This document shows, in pieces, positions 26,528 to 35,423 of a stretch of DNA of 64,000 bases (position 1 is the stretch's first letter; each line of letters starts with the position of its first letter). A model generated the notes under the pieces. The model was not told the origin of the DNA and searched no databases. It saw only the letters and a list, made by a program, of their open reading frames with translations. A program made the position numbers and the translations under genes. The stretch comes from Bacteroidota bacterium (GTDB lineage Bacteria; Bacteroidota; Bacteroidia; Flavobacteriales; Schleiferiaceae), in the NCBI GenBank assembly GCA_024742495.1, contig JANSYJ010000004.1:62001-126000 (forward strand), written 5' to 3'.

Positions 26528-27306
26528 ATCAACCCCTCGCCTATGTCCATCCTAGCGCCAAAATAGCTCCTACAGTAGTTATTGAACCCTTCACCACCAT
26601 TCACAAAAATGTGGTTATTGAAGAAGGTACTTGGATTGGATCGAATGTGACCATCATGGAAGGTGCGCGCATCGGTAAAAACTGTCGCATATTTCCGGGA
26701 GCAGTAATTTCGGCCATTCCACAAGATTTAAAATTCGAAGGAGAAGACAGTACCGTTGAAATTGGAAATAATGTAACCATACGCGAATTTGTAACTATCA
26801 ATCGCGGTACTAAGGCCCTCGGCAAAACCATAATCGGTGCCAACAGTTTAATAATGGCTACCGCTCATGTTGCCCACGACTGTATAATCGGTTCCAATTG
26901 CATTATTGTTAATGGCGTTCTTTTAGCCGGCCATGTAGAAGTTAATGATTGGGCCATTGTTGGAGGACTAACTGCGGTTCAGCAGTTTACAAAGATTGGC
27001 ACTCATGCCTTTGTTGGCGGAGGCTCCTTGGTTAGAAAAGACGTTCCCCCTTTCGTGAAGGCGGCAAAAGAACCTCTTTCCTATGCTGGTATTAATTCTA
27101 TTGGCTTGCGCCGAAGAGGATATACCAATGATCAAATTAATGAGGTGCAGAATATTTACCGCATACTCTTCCAGAAAAACTATAATGTAAGCCAAGCGCT
27201 TTCCATAATAGAAGCCGACTTTGAGGCCACCCAAGACCGTGATGATATTTTAACCTTTATCCGGAGTTCGCAAACCGGTATTATGAAAGGCTTCCGATTG
27301 GAATAA
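26524..27306 (+). CDS. lpxA: Acyl-ACP:UDP-N-acetylglucosamine O-acyltransferase
   Basis: A 260-residue LpxA, first step of lipid A synthesis. It has left-handed beta-helix hexapeptide repeats (residues ~1-190), the catalytic histidine in [14 protein letters not shown], and the C-terminal helical domain starting near [15 protein letters not shown], which is typical of LpxA. The ATG overlaps the lpxC-fabZ stop as ATGA. The small ABC ATPase gene starts one base after its stop. Confidence 0.96.
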   Translation: MNQPLAYVHPSAKIAPTVVIEPFTTIHKNVVIEEGTWIGSNVTIMEGARIGKNCRIFPGAVISAIPQDLKFEGEDSTVEIGNNVTIREFVTINRGTKALGKTIIGANSLIMATAHVAHDCIIGSNCIIVNGVLLAGHVEVNDWAIVGGLTAVQQFTKIGTHAFVGGGSLVRKDVPPFVKAAKEPLSYAGINSIGLRRRGYTNDQINEVQNIYRILFQKNYNVSQALSIIEADFEATQDRDDILTFIRSSQTGIMKGFRLE

Positions 27307-27307
27307 T

Positions 27308-27928
27308 ATGGAAATTCAATTTCGGGAAGCTGGTCGACACTTCCCTGGACAGATTGTTTTTCAGAAGCTCAACCTCCGTATTGAAGCCGGCAGCCGGTGG
27401 GCTATTTTGGGCGGCAATGGAAGTGGGAAATCTACCTTCCTGAAAACGGCCTTTGGCGCCTTAAGCTTAAGCAATGGCAGCGTGCAACACCGCATGATGT
27501 CTCAAGACTTAAGCTTACAAGAAGCAGCCTTGAGGATTGGTTATGCCGCACCCTACTTCGAGTTAATTGAAGAACTACAGGTACTGGATTTTTTAAAAAA
27601 AGCATCCGGCTTTCGAGCTTTCAAAAAATCCACCACTGCCGAAGAAGTGCTGGCTCAAGCCCTGTTAGAATCGGCGGCGAAAAAGAAAATCCGCAATTTA
27701 AGCTCAGGCATGAAACAGCGATTGCGCCTATGCCTAGCGCTATTTAGTGAGGTTGATCTATTGATACTTGATGAACCAAGCTCCAATCTGGACAGAAAGG
27801 GAGCCCAATGGTTTAGAGAGCTTTTAGAGCGGGAACTGGATCAAAGAACCTTGCTAATTGGTACGAACTATAATCAGGATGAAGGTTTTCTTTGCGAGCA
27901 TCATCTCAAGATAACCGATTATCAATAG
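27308..27928 (+). CDS. ABC-type ATPase subunit, short
   Basis: A 206-residue ABC ATPase. Walker A GGNGSGKST, signature LSSGMKQR and Walker B LLILDEPSSNLD are intact. The switch (H-loop) position reads TLLIGTNYNQDE, so the usual histidine appears to be asparagine or tyrosine. No membrane partner is encoded nearby. It starts one base after lpxA, so it is probably in the lipid A operon; a role in envelope transport or as a regulator of another ABC pair is possible but unproven. Confidence 0.85.
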   Translation: MEIQFREAGRHFPGQIVFQKLNLRIEAGSRWAILGGNGSGKSTFLKTAFGALSLSNGSVQHRMMSQDLSLQEAALRIGYAAPYFELIEELQVLDFLKKASGFRAFKKSTTAEEVLAQALLESAAKKKIRNLSSGMKQRLRLCLALFSEVDLLILDEPSSNLDRKGAQWFRELLERELDQRTLLIGTNYNQDEGFLCEHHLKITDYQ

Positions 27929-27935
27929 GCTTTAA

Positions 27936-27943
27936 TACTTTTG
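27936..27943 (+). promoter_or_regulatory. -7 promoter element TACTTTTG for efp
   Basis: An exact TAnnTTTG match, fifteen bases before the efp ATG at 27959. It overlaps a TTG that would otherwise extend efp by six codons, which supports the ATG start. Confidence 0.55.
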
Positions 27944-27958
27944 TTCAAAATCAAAAAG

Positions 27959-28528
27959 ATGGCAGATACTTCAGATATTCGAAACGGACTTTGCATCACC
28001 TGGAACGGTGCACCACATCAAATTACCGAATTCCTTCACGTAAAGCCGGGTAAAGGCCCCGCCTTTGTACGCACCAAATTGCGCAACTTGGATACCGGTC
28101 GGATGATTGATAACACCTTTTCTTCGGGAACTAAACTTGAGATCATTCGCATTGAAAATCGCAACTATCAATTCCTTTATGAAGATCCCAGTGGTTGGCA
28201 TTTCATGAATATGGATGATTTTAATCAGATCACCATTCCCAAGGAATTGATTAATGCACCGCAGTTTTTAAAAGAAGCAATGGAATGCCAAGTATTATTC
28301 CATGCTGATGAAGATCGTCCTTTGGTATGCGAGTTACCGCAAAAAGTAGCTTTAGAGATCACCTATACCGAGCCAGGGATTAAAGGCGATACTGCCACCA
28401 ATACCCTTAAGCCGGCCACGGTAGAAACTGGCGCTGAGATAAGAGTTCCTCTTTTTATTGAGGATGGCGAAAAAGTAGTTATTGAGACCGCCACGGGTAA
28501 TTATAAAGAACGCTATAAAGGGGAATAA
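27959..28528 (+). CDS. efp: Translation elongation factor P
   Basis: A 189-residue EF-P, which relieves ribosome stalling at polyproline. It has the KOW-like N-terminal domain with the loop HVKPGKGPAF, whose lysine matches the modified Lys34 of E. coli EF-P, and two OB-like domains ending with VIETATGNYKERYKGE. The ATG at 27959 was chosen over TTG 27941. Its stop overlaps the next ATG (TAATG), so efp and the second lpxD-like gene are coupled. Confidence 0.95.
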   Translation: MADTSDIRNGLCITWNGAPHQITEFLHVKPGKGPAFVRTKLRNLDTGRMIDNTFSSGTKLEIIRIENRNYQFLYEDPSGWHFMNMDDFNQITIPKELINAPQFLKEAMECQVLFHADEDRPLVCELPQKVALEITYTEPGIKGDTATNTLKPATVETGAEIRVPLFIEDGEKVVIETATGNYKERYKGE

Positions 28529-29469
28529 TGGATTTCCCAAAAGCGCAACGACTAGCAGATATTGCCGAGTTTTTAGGATGTACCTATCGTGGTGATGAGG
28601 AGCATCTCACCTATGGTTTTAATGAAATTCATCGGGTGCGGCCTGGGGATTTAGTTTTTGTAGATCATCCCAAATACTATAAACCAGCTTTGGAGTCCGC
28701 TGCAACAACCATCTTAATAAACTCGGCGGATGTAGATGTCCCTAAAGGCAAAAGCCTTCTGGTATCTGATGATCCTTTTAGGGATTTTAATCGCTTGTGT
28801 GAAAAATTCTTCCCCCATCTTAATAGTGCCAGCAGTATAGCAGCAGATGCTCAAATTGGTGAAGGCAGTATTATTGAAGCAGGCTGTGTAATTGGTCCCG
28901 GCGTGCGCATAGGGAAAAACTGTATCATCCAGGCCAATGTGAGTATTAACCACAATTGTATAATTGGCGATAATGTGAGTATTCAGGCCAATACGGTAAT
29001 TGGATCTCACGCCTTTTATTATAAAAAACGTCCGGAGGGCTACGACCGCCTATTAAGTGGCGGAACGGTAGTTATAGAAGATGATGTTGAATTGGGCTCT
29101 TGTTGCACCATTGATCGTGGTGTAAGTGCGGAAACACGCATTGGTAGAGGGTCCAAGTTTGACAATGGCGTTCACATTGGTCATGACACCATCATTGGTG
29201 AAAAGTGTCTTTTTGCCGCCCAAGTTGGCGTTGCTGGTTGCTGTAATATTGGCAATGAGGTTACCCTTTGGGGTCAAGTAGGTGTAGGCGCCAATATTAA
29301 TATTGGTGATAAGGCCGTTGTGCTCGCCCAATCCGGGGTGGCCAAATCGCTTGAAGGTTCTAAAACATATTTCGGATATCCGGCAGATGATGCCCGCAAA
29401 AGGCATCGTGAGCTCGCCTCACTGCGTTTACTTCCCGAAATCATCAACCATATAGAAATAAACAAATAG
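28528..29469 (+). CDS. Second LpxD-like N-acyltransferase
   Basis: A 313-residue paralogue of LpxD. It has an N-terminal uridine-binding-like domain (RLADIAEFLGCTYRG, then NEIHRVRPGDLVFVDHP), hexapeptide repeats from about 105, and the catalytic-type histidine in VHIGHDTIIGEKC. Compared with lpxD at 24094 it is shorter and its acyl-pocket repeats differ, so a different acyl chain or a related sugar substrate is possible. It is tightly coupled to efp and is followed by a strong terminator. Many Bacteroidota carry such a second copy beside efp. Confidence 0.85.
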   Translation: MDFPKAQRLADIAEFLGCTYRGDEEHLTYGFNEIHRVRPGDLVFVDHPKYYKPALESAATTILINSADVDVPKGKSLLVSDDPFRDFNRLCEKFFPHLNSASSIAADAQIGEGSIIEAGCVIGPGVRIGKNCIIQANVSINHNCIIGDNVSIQANTVIGSHAFYYKKRPEGYDRLLSGGTVVIEDDVELGSCCTIDRGVSAETRIGRGSKFDNGVHIGHDTIIGEKCLFAAQVGVAGCCNIGNEVTLWGQVGVGANINIGDKAVVLAQSGVAKSLEGSKTYFGYPADDARKRHRELASLRLLPEIINHIEINK

Positions 29470-29514
29470 GTGCTTAAAAACGCTTAGGCTTTGCCATCAA
29501 GTGGCTAAAAAAAC

Positions 29515-29546
29515 AAAGCCCTCCCAATTCGCATTGGGAGGGCTTT
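29515..29546. terminator. Strong bidirectional Rho-independent terminator
   Basis: AAAGCCCTCCCAAT (29515-29528) pairs perfectly with ATTGGGAGGGCTTT (29533-29546) around a TCGC loop, with A runs before and T runs after. It sits between the convergent lpxD-like and susD genes. Confidence 0.92.
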
Positions 29547-29568
29547 TTATTGGATTACCAATTATGGC

Positions 29569-31020
29569 CTAGTGGAAAGGACATACATAGTTTGATCCCT
29601 TATTGGCTACAATTAGGGCGGTAATATCATGGGTGATGGTACAAGTACGTGCAACATCATCATAAGTAATAGCATCAATTTCCGTAGAAATACTGGCTAA
29701 GAATGGTGGAATATCTGGCTCAGTGTCGCTAGTGCTCACATTGCTATTTAATAGTTGCTCATTTTGAGAAACTACAAAAGTGATTCCCATATCCATACTA
29801 CGGATACCTTCTGCGATAAATACCTCCTGACGGATATTGTAAATCGCTTCTAGCATAGCATCACCCGTTAGACCGGCAAGCATGGCAGCATCGTAAGAAG
29901 TACCGGATACTGCTGGTACATCAATATTAGCACCTTGACGATACAATACTAATCCCGCTGTTCCATTAACCGTGATGTCAGTACTATCTGGACGTGATTT
30001 TGGTGCACGCTCTGTGCGATCCTCAGCTGCATCGCTAATGCTGCGCACTTCACGTGTTGCAATTAAGGTAAACAAATCTGTAAGGGCCGTAAGCGCACCT
30101 GGGTCATTACCACCGGCATTGGCCGCTTCCGCCTTAATTAGATAAGCTTCTTCAATCTTTAAAAGTGGAATATCCGCATCTGCAGTAGCAGACACCAATG
30201 AATACTTAGGATCTAAGAAATCTAATTTAGGTAAGGGCTGTAAATCGTCAAAACTACCGCGATCGTAAATCGCATCTTGTAATGAATTCACAGTGTAGTT
30301 ATTACTATTACTGTTACCACGACTGTTTTGTGGATCAAATTTGATTACACGTAAATAGTCGGGACCAGAAGCAATAGCCGCATCGGCGGAAGCCACAGCA
30401 TTAGCAGCATCTCCCTTAAGGTAATAAGCTCTGGCTAAAGCTAATGAGGCACCAGTATTATCATTACCAGCGTCATCGTAATTCGCCTTTGCCAACTGGA
30501 AGTAGTTAATCGCAGCATCTAAGTGAGCAGTACGATCTAATACAGGACCAGCAGTTTCTCCCGGTAAAGCGCGATAATACATCGCTGCCCAAAGGTGAGA
30601 AAGCCCGGCGAAAAATTCGAATTCAGCCTGAATTCCAGAATCGTAATTAGGATCATTTGGTCCAATTTCGCTTAATCCGAAAAGGGCCATTTCACGCATA
30701 CGAGCAATGTGGAACTGAGAATCATCCACATCATCATCCTGAAAATCTATGGTTAAACCATCCATAAACTGGTTAAAGAAGGTTTGGGTATTTACATAAT
30801 TGTCAGATACAATTTCTGCTACAAGTAAATTGTTGTTAGCAGCAACCGCAAGCTGACGCTCGATACCGTTCAACCAGCTTTGTGAAGAGTTAGGCTGACC
30901 TACCAATGCACTTTCCGATAAATTCGGGTTTACTACATCGGTTGGATCAATGGCCTCACAACCTACAAATACTAACGCTGAAGCGGCTACGATAGAAATT
31001 TTAGTTAATATCTTTTTCAT
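29569..31020 (-). CDS. SusD/RagB-like outer-membrane substrate-binding lipoprotein
   Basis: A 483-residue lipoprotein: MKKILTKISIVAASALVFVGC with the lipobox cysteine at about 21. Tetratricopeptide-like helices are visible (AELEFFAGLSHLWAAMYYRA, ALARAYYLKGDAANAVASADAAI), with the C-terminal region MLEAIYNIRQEVFIAEGIRS typical of SusD-like proteins. It caps the TonB-dependent SusC partner encoded just upstream and helps import an oligomeric nutrient. No glycoside hydrolase, peptidase or sensor gene is nearby, so the substrate is unknown. Confidence 0.85.
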   Translation of the reverse strand: MKKILTKISIVAASALVFVGCEAIDPTDVVNPNLSESALVGQPNSSQSWLNGIERQLAVAANNNLLVAEIVSDNYVNTQTFFNQFMDGLTIDFQDDDVDDSQFHIARMREMALFGLSEIGPNDPNYDSGIQAEFEFFAGLSHLWAAMYYRALPGETAGPVLDRTAHLDAAINYFQLAKANYDDAGNDNTGASLALARAYYLKGDAANAVASADAAIASGPDYLRVIKFDPQNSRGNSNSNNYTVNSLQDAIYDRGSFDDLQPLPKLDFLDPKYSLVSATADADIPLLKIEEAYLIKAEAANAGGNDPGALTALTDLFTLIATREVRSISDAAEDRTERAPKSRPDSTDITVNGTAGLVLYRQGANIDVPAVSGTSYDAAMLAGLTGDAMLEAIYNIRQEVFIAEGIRSMDMGITFVVSQNEQLLNSNVSTSDTEPDIPPFLASISTEIDAITYDDVARTCTITHDITALIVANKGSNYVCPFH

Positions 31021-31031
31021 CTTGCTTCTAA

Positions 31032-33854
31032 TTATAGGTTAACACGTAAGGTAGCTAAGTAAATGCGAGGTGCAGATTGGGTACCGAAACCGAATCCACC
31101 ACCGGCGAAACCGTTCTGTACAGAGAAACCTGAACCTGATACATCTGGATCAAAACTAGAACTAGCCCAGTTAAATGGATTCTGAACGGTAAGACCGAAA
31201 CGCAATCCTTTGATGCGGCTATCCAATACGCTTCCGAAGTTGTACTCGGCACCAATGGCGCGAACCTTAATGTAATTGGCATCTTCTACCCAGTAACCAG
31301 CAAGGTCAAAGAATGAAGTAATACCAGCATCAAGAACTTCTTGTGGGAAACGATCTTCATCATTAACACCACCGAAATAACGCAACACGTCATCAACATT
31401 TACACCCTGACCACCAAACTGGTAATCACCATTTAAGAATACATTCAACTTATTGTTGAAGGTGTAATCAAGTCCGAAAGTACCGAAGCTTGGAGCGAAA
31501 GTTGTTCCTAAGTAAGCATTGCGCTCTACTTCGTAACCACCGTTTCCATCTTCTACTACTCTAGCACCACGTAGGTAACCTAAAGGCTGACCTTCGTTAA
31601 CCCAAGAACCTAGGAAGGTGAAACCACCTACTACGAATTCTGGAGCACCACCAGTACTTAGTACATTATTCTCGTTGAAGTTATAAGATACACGAGCATT
31701 TAAGTTGTGCTTCTCATTACTAATAAGGTTAGCGCCTAAAGCGATTTCATAACCTTTGTTTTCAATCTCACCCACGTTTTTCTCTTGCGCAGCCTGACCA
31801 GTAGATGGCGCTTGCGGAGGAGTAAACAAGGCACCTTCAGTAATGGTGCGGTAATAGGTAAAGCTTAAGGTTACTCTTTTAAAGAGACCTAAATCAACTC
31901 CAAATTCGGTAGTTTTTGCAATTTCTGATTGTAATTCTGAGTTACCAGGATTAGAAAAAGCAAAAGACTGCATACCGTTATAAGGGTTAAGCGCGAAAGT
32001 AAGGTCATTCGCAAAAGGTGTTGGGAAGATGGTAGCCTCACCATAGTTGGCGCGGATTTTCATCATCGTTACATAATCCTTAGAGATATTATCCTTGAAG
32101 AATGCCTCATCAGAGATCACATAAGAACCTCCAATTTTAATAAGTGGAATTAAACCGATTTCCTCACCAAAGGCAGAGTTACCATCGAAACGAAGACCAA
32201 AGTCTAAGAATAACTTGTCTTTCCAACCTATGTTTTCGGCAAGATAGATACCATAAGAAGTAACAGTATTGTAGAAATCTTGTACGCTTTGATCGGCTGA
32301 GTTGTTAATCGACTCTGATCCATCAGGAACACCTGAGGCGCTAATTAAGGTTTGGTAATCGTTTTCACGGAACATCTGACCACCTACAGTAGTAATGAAG
32401 TTGAAGTCTCCCCAATTATCCTGATGTGCAGCGTTTAAGTTCGAACTAAGCACTAGGAAATTACGTGAGCTCACGTCAATTGAACCTTGATCAGTTGTAC
32501 CATCTGGTAAACTTCCCTTGGTGATCTGAAGTCCATTTGTAAATAATTCCTGTTGCTTAGAAACACGGCTATCTAAACCGAAGTCAAAGGAAAGAACCAC
32601 TTTGTCACTAAGATCATAAGTGAAGTTATTAGCAACATTAAAACGGTTTACTCTTTCGGTAATGTTTGTAACATCGGCCTCATCTTGAAGCTGTGTTTTA
32701 AGATCATCGAATTCCTCCGCTGATAAAGAATCTAAGTTTCCAAAAGATCCACCCTCGAGGTTACCGAAACGAGCATAGCTAGTATTCGCATTGTAGTCAC
32801 GAGTAAACTCACTATTAGAGTAGGCTAAGGAAGCCGAGTAACGCAAGCGGTTTGTTACCCTTGCCGAAACTGTAGTACGGAAGTTTCTGCGCACTTGCTC
32901 ATTGATGGAGTTAAAACCATCATCCTGATAAAGTGAACCAGAGAAGCTGTAGTTAAAGGCATCCGTTCCGCCAGAAAAACCTAAGCGGTAGTTCTGCACT
33001 AAACCTGGCTCCCAAAGGAGATCTGCGGTTTGCTCCCAACGAAGGAAGTCGCGAGTACCGTGCATTTGACCAATTTGAGTTTCGAAGAATACCGTAGAAC
33101 GGCCTCCTTTTCCTCTTTTGGTGAAAATCTGTAGTACACCATTGGCCGCATCAGCACCATATAAGGTTGTTGCTGCACCACCGGGAATGTACTCAATACG
33201 GTCGATATCCTCCATTGGAATATCCGCAATGGCCGAAGATTGAGCACCACCAGTATTCAAGCTCAGTTGGGCATTCGAGTTAAGGTTATCCACACGTACA
33301 CCATCGATCATAATAACCGGAGTGGTGTTGGTGTTGGCCGAAACTGGTCCACGAGAGCGAATTACAGAAGCAGTACCTGGCTGGCCAGAACTCAATTTAA
33401 TTTGAGCGTTCGGTAATTTCGACTGAATTAATTGATCCAACTGCATGGCTGGCGACTTCTTCAACTCCTTAGCGTCGATAGAAGACACGGTAGTCGAAAT
33501 CCTTTTTCGACTCATCCCTACACCCTGACCAGTAACAACTACCTCATCCAATTGCTCATTGGACTCCTTGAGGAAAATGTTGATGGTTGAGTTAGATCCT
33601 ACTTCACGTTCCTGGGTAGCGAAGCCCAGTGAAGTAATTACAAGAACAGATTTAGGTCCAGAAACTGTGATTGAGTACTTACCGGAAGCATCCGATGCGG
33701 TTCCATTTTTGGTTCCTTTCTCGATCACCGAAGCACCCGGTATGGGTTCTCCCCCGGGTCCTTTAACAGTTCCCTTAACAGTGCGTGACTGGGCAAAACC
33801 CAACTGCACACATAGTGCTAACAAGAGCGTTAGCACCGCTTTGGTTGTTCGCAT
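31032..33854 (-). CDS. SusC/RagA-like TonB-dependent outer-membrane transporter
   Basis: A 940-residue receptor. It has a signal peptide (MRTTKAVLTLLLALCVQLGFAQ), a carboxypeptidase-regulatory-like domain (~25-100, GTVKGPGGEPIPGASV), a TonB-box-like EQLDEVVVTG, a plug domain (VIMIDGVRVDN, IEYIPGGAATTLYGADAANGV) and a 22-strand barrel ending in IYLATLRVNL. It forms the pair with the SusD-like lipoprotein eleven bases downstream. A TTG-N18-TATTTTTA promoter lies 27 bases before the ATG. The substrate is unknown. Confidence 0.93.
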   Translation of the reverse strand: MRTTKAVLTLLLALCVQLGFAQSRTVKGTVKGPGGEPIPGASVIEKGTKNGTASDASGKYSITVSGPKSVLVITSLGFATQEREVGSNSTINIFLKESNEQLDEVVVTGQGVGMSRKRISTTVSSIDAKELKKSPAMQLDQLIQSKLPNAQIKLSSGQPGTASVIRSRGPVSANTNTTPVIMIDGVRVDNLNSNAQLSLNTGGAQSSAIADIPMEDIDRIEYIPGGAATTLYGADAANGVLQIFTKRGKGGRSTVFFETQIGQMHGTRDFLRWEQTADLLWEPGLVQNYRLGFSGGTDAFNYSFSGSLYQDDGFNSINEQVRRNFRTTVSARVTNRLRYSASLAYSNSEFTRDYNANTSYARFGNLEGGSFGNLDSLSAEEFDDLKTQLQDEADVTNITERVNRFNVANNFTYDLSDKVVLSFDFGLDSRVSKQQELFTNGLQITKGSLPDGTTDQGSIDVSSRNFLVLSSNLNAAHQDNWGDFNFITTVGGQMFRENDYQTLISASGVPDGSESINNSADQSVQDFYNTVTSYGIYLAENIGWKDKLFLDFGLRFDGNSAFGEEIGLIPLIKIGGSYVISDEAFFKDNISKDYVTMMKIRANYGEATIFPTPFANDLTFALNPYNGMQSFAFSNPGNSELQSEIAKTTEFGVDLGLFKRVTLSFTYYRTITEGALFTPPQAPSTGQAAQEKNVGEIENKGYEIALGANLISNEKHNLNARVSYNFNENNVLSTGGAPEFVVGGFTFLGSWVNEGQPLGYLRGARVVEDGNGGYEVERNAYLGTTFAPSFGTFGLDYTFNNKLNVFLNGDYQFGGQGVNVDDVLRYFGGVNDEDRFPQEVLDAGITSFFDLAGYWVEDANYIKVRAIGAEYNFGSVLDSRIKGLRFGLTVQNPFNWASSSFDPDVSGSGFSVQNGFAGGGFGFGTQSAPRIYLATLRVNL

Positions 33855-33881
33855 AGCTTAAATTTATTGGTTATCCGACAG

Positions 33882-33910
33882 TAAAAATATTAAAAAAGTT
33901 TAATTGACAA
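33882..33910 (-). promoter_or_regulatory. Candidate promoter of the susC-susD operon
   Basis: On the minus strand, TTG (33910-33908) and TATTTTTA (33889-33882) are 18 bases apart; the second differs from TAnnTTTG only at its last base. It lies 27 bases before the susC ATG. Confidence 0.4.
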
Positions 33911-33996
33911 GCCCTCAAGCTTAACACAGACTTAATTTAACACCTACAATAATCAGCAAAAAAGGATAAGTGACTCTAAACTAAAGGCCTATAGCT

Positions 33997-35421
33997 TTAA
34001 GAATCTTTAGCATAAACATCCAAATAAACTAGGAAGGCCGTAAAACCCCAAACCGGAAGGGTGGCTTTGTCCATATCGAGGAAGTTATTTAGGAATCCAT
34101 GGGTCCAATAAGTCATTAAACCGATGAGCGAAGCAAGGGCCAAAATCTTTAAAGTATGGTCGGTCTGTTTATAATAGGCGCGCATCCCGGTTCTAACGGT
34201 GAGGTAAACTAAAAGCAAGACCAAAAGTAATCCGAGGGTTCCGCTTTCCGCGAGAGGGCCGATGTATTCACTGTGCGCATTACCCATATCGCCAGCATTG
34301 GTAGATATAATGGTTTTTTCATACGGCTTTTGATAGGGAGCATATAAAAACATATATGTCCCCGGACCATGCCCAAATACTGGTCGCTCCTTGTACATTC
34401 TAAAAGCAGATTTCCATCGATTGATACGTTCCATATTGGAGGCATCAGTGGAAATATTTGAAATGGATTCTACATGCTCGCTAAGATTATCGCTACTAGT
34501 GGTATCGTTTTTCTCAAAACGCTGCATGATATCGTTCTGAAAATAAAAGAGGGTTCCAATAAAAGCGGCCACCATTAAAAAGAAAATCTCACGACGTAGT
34601 TTGATCCATATTAGGAAGCCGGCAAATCCCGCTGCCACTAAACTTACCCATGCAGCCCGAGTGTAGGAAAGAACTACGCCCGCTAATAAGATCAATAATA
34701 TAGTTCCGGCTAAAAATTTTCGATTAAGATCCCAGCGAACAAAAAAGGTAAATGCAATGGCTATTGGTATGTATAAAGCCAAAACCGCCCCATAGGAGGT
34801 ATGCTCCTTAAAAAAGGGAAACATCACCCAAACCGAAGCATCCTTAGTAAATCCCCATTGTGCATGCACGGTAACGGTATAAATAACCACCAGGGCTAAG
34901 GGAATTAAATAGAGCCAAAAAAACAGGTAGGTTCTCTTTCGTTGATGAAACAACTTGGTCATTAAATAAAAGAAGACCGACACAAACCAAATGCGTGCTA
35001 TTAAATACTTAGCACTTACCAGCGGTAGTTCGGAGGTAAGTGTTGTAACAAACATCCAAAATACCATCGCGAGGATGGCCAAAGAAACGGGATGCTTTAC
35101 AATTTTTAGGTCGAAGTTTCCACGGTAAAAGATCTTAGCAAAAAAGATGAGCATTATCCCAAACAGAAGGGGCTCTGTAGGCAAGGTAAAGCCAATCTTT
35201 AATGTGGGATGTAAATAAAAGATGCTTAAGGGTGTACTGAATATCACAAAGTAGAGCACCTTATCTAAGGCCAAAAAGGTCATCGTAATCACAAGCAAGC
35301 CCACAGGTATAAGTAATGCCCAATATTGCTCAGATATAATAAGAGCAACATTAATCAAGGCCACTAAAAGGCCCGTAATATATACCGGTCGGTCTTTTTT
35401 ATGAATACGAATCGCGCTCAA
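33997..35421 (-). CDS. O-antigen ligase/polymerase family membrane protein
   Basis: A 474-residue protein with about eleven or twelve membrane segments. The periplasmic loop has RINRWKSAFRMYKERPVFGHGPGTY followed by NAHSEYIGPLAESG, the signature of the Wzy_C/O-antigen ligase family. It either polymerises glycan repeats or transfers them to a carrier. It begins two bases after the wzz-like gene stop, within a wzx-wzz-ligase operon on the minus strand. Confidence 0.87.
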   Translation of the reverse strand: MSAIRIHKKDRPVYITGLLVALINVALIISEQYWALLIPVGLLVITMTFLALDKVLYFVIFSTPLSIFYLHPTLKIGFTLPTEPLLFGIMLIFFAKIFYRGNFDLKIVKHPVSLAILAMVFWMFVTTLTSELPLVSAKYLIARIWFVSVFFYLMTKLFHQRKRTYLFFWLYLIPLALVVIYTVTVHAQWGFTKDASVWVMFPFFKEHTSYGAVLALYIPIAIAFTFFVRWDLNRKFLAGTILLILLAGVVLSYTRAAWVSLVAAGFAGFLIWIKLRREIFFLMVAAFIGTLFYFQNDIMQRFEKNDTTSSDNLSEHVESISNISTDASNMERINRWKSAFRMYKERPVFGHGPGTYMFLYAPYQKPYEKTIISTNAGDMGNAHSEYIGPLAESGTLGLLLVLLLVYLTVRTGMRAYYKQTDHTLKILALASLIGLMTYWTHGFLNNFLDMDKATLPVWGFTAFLVYLDVYAKDS

Positions 35422-35423
35422 GC

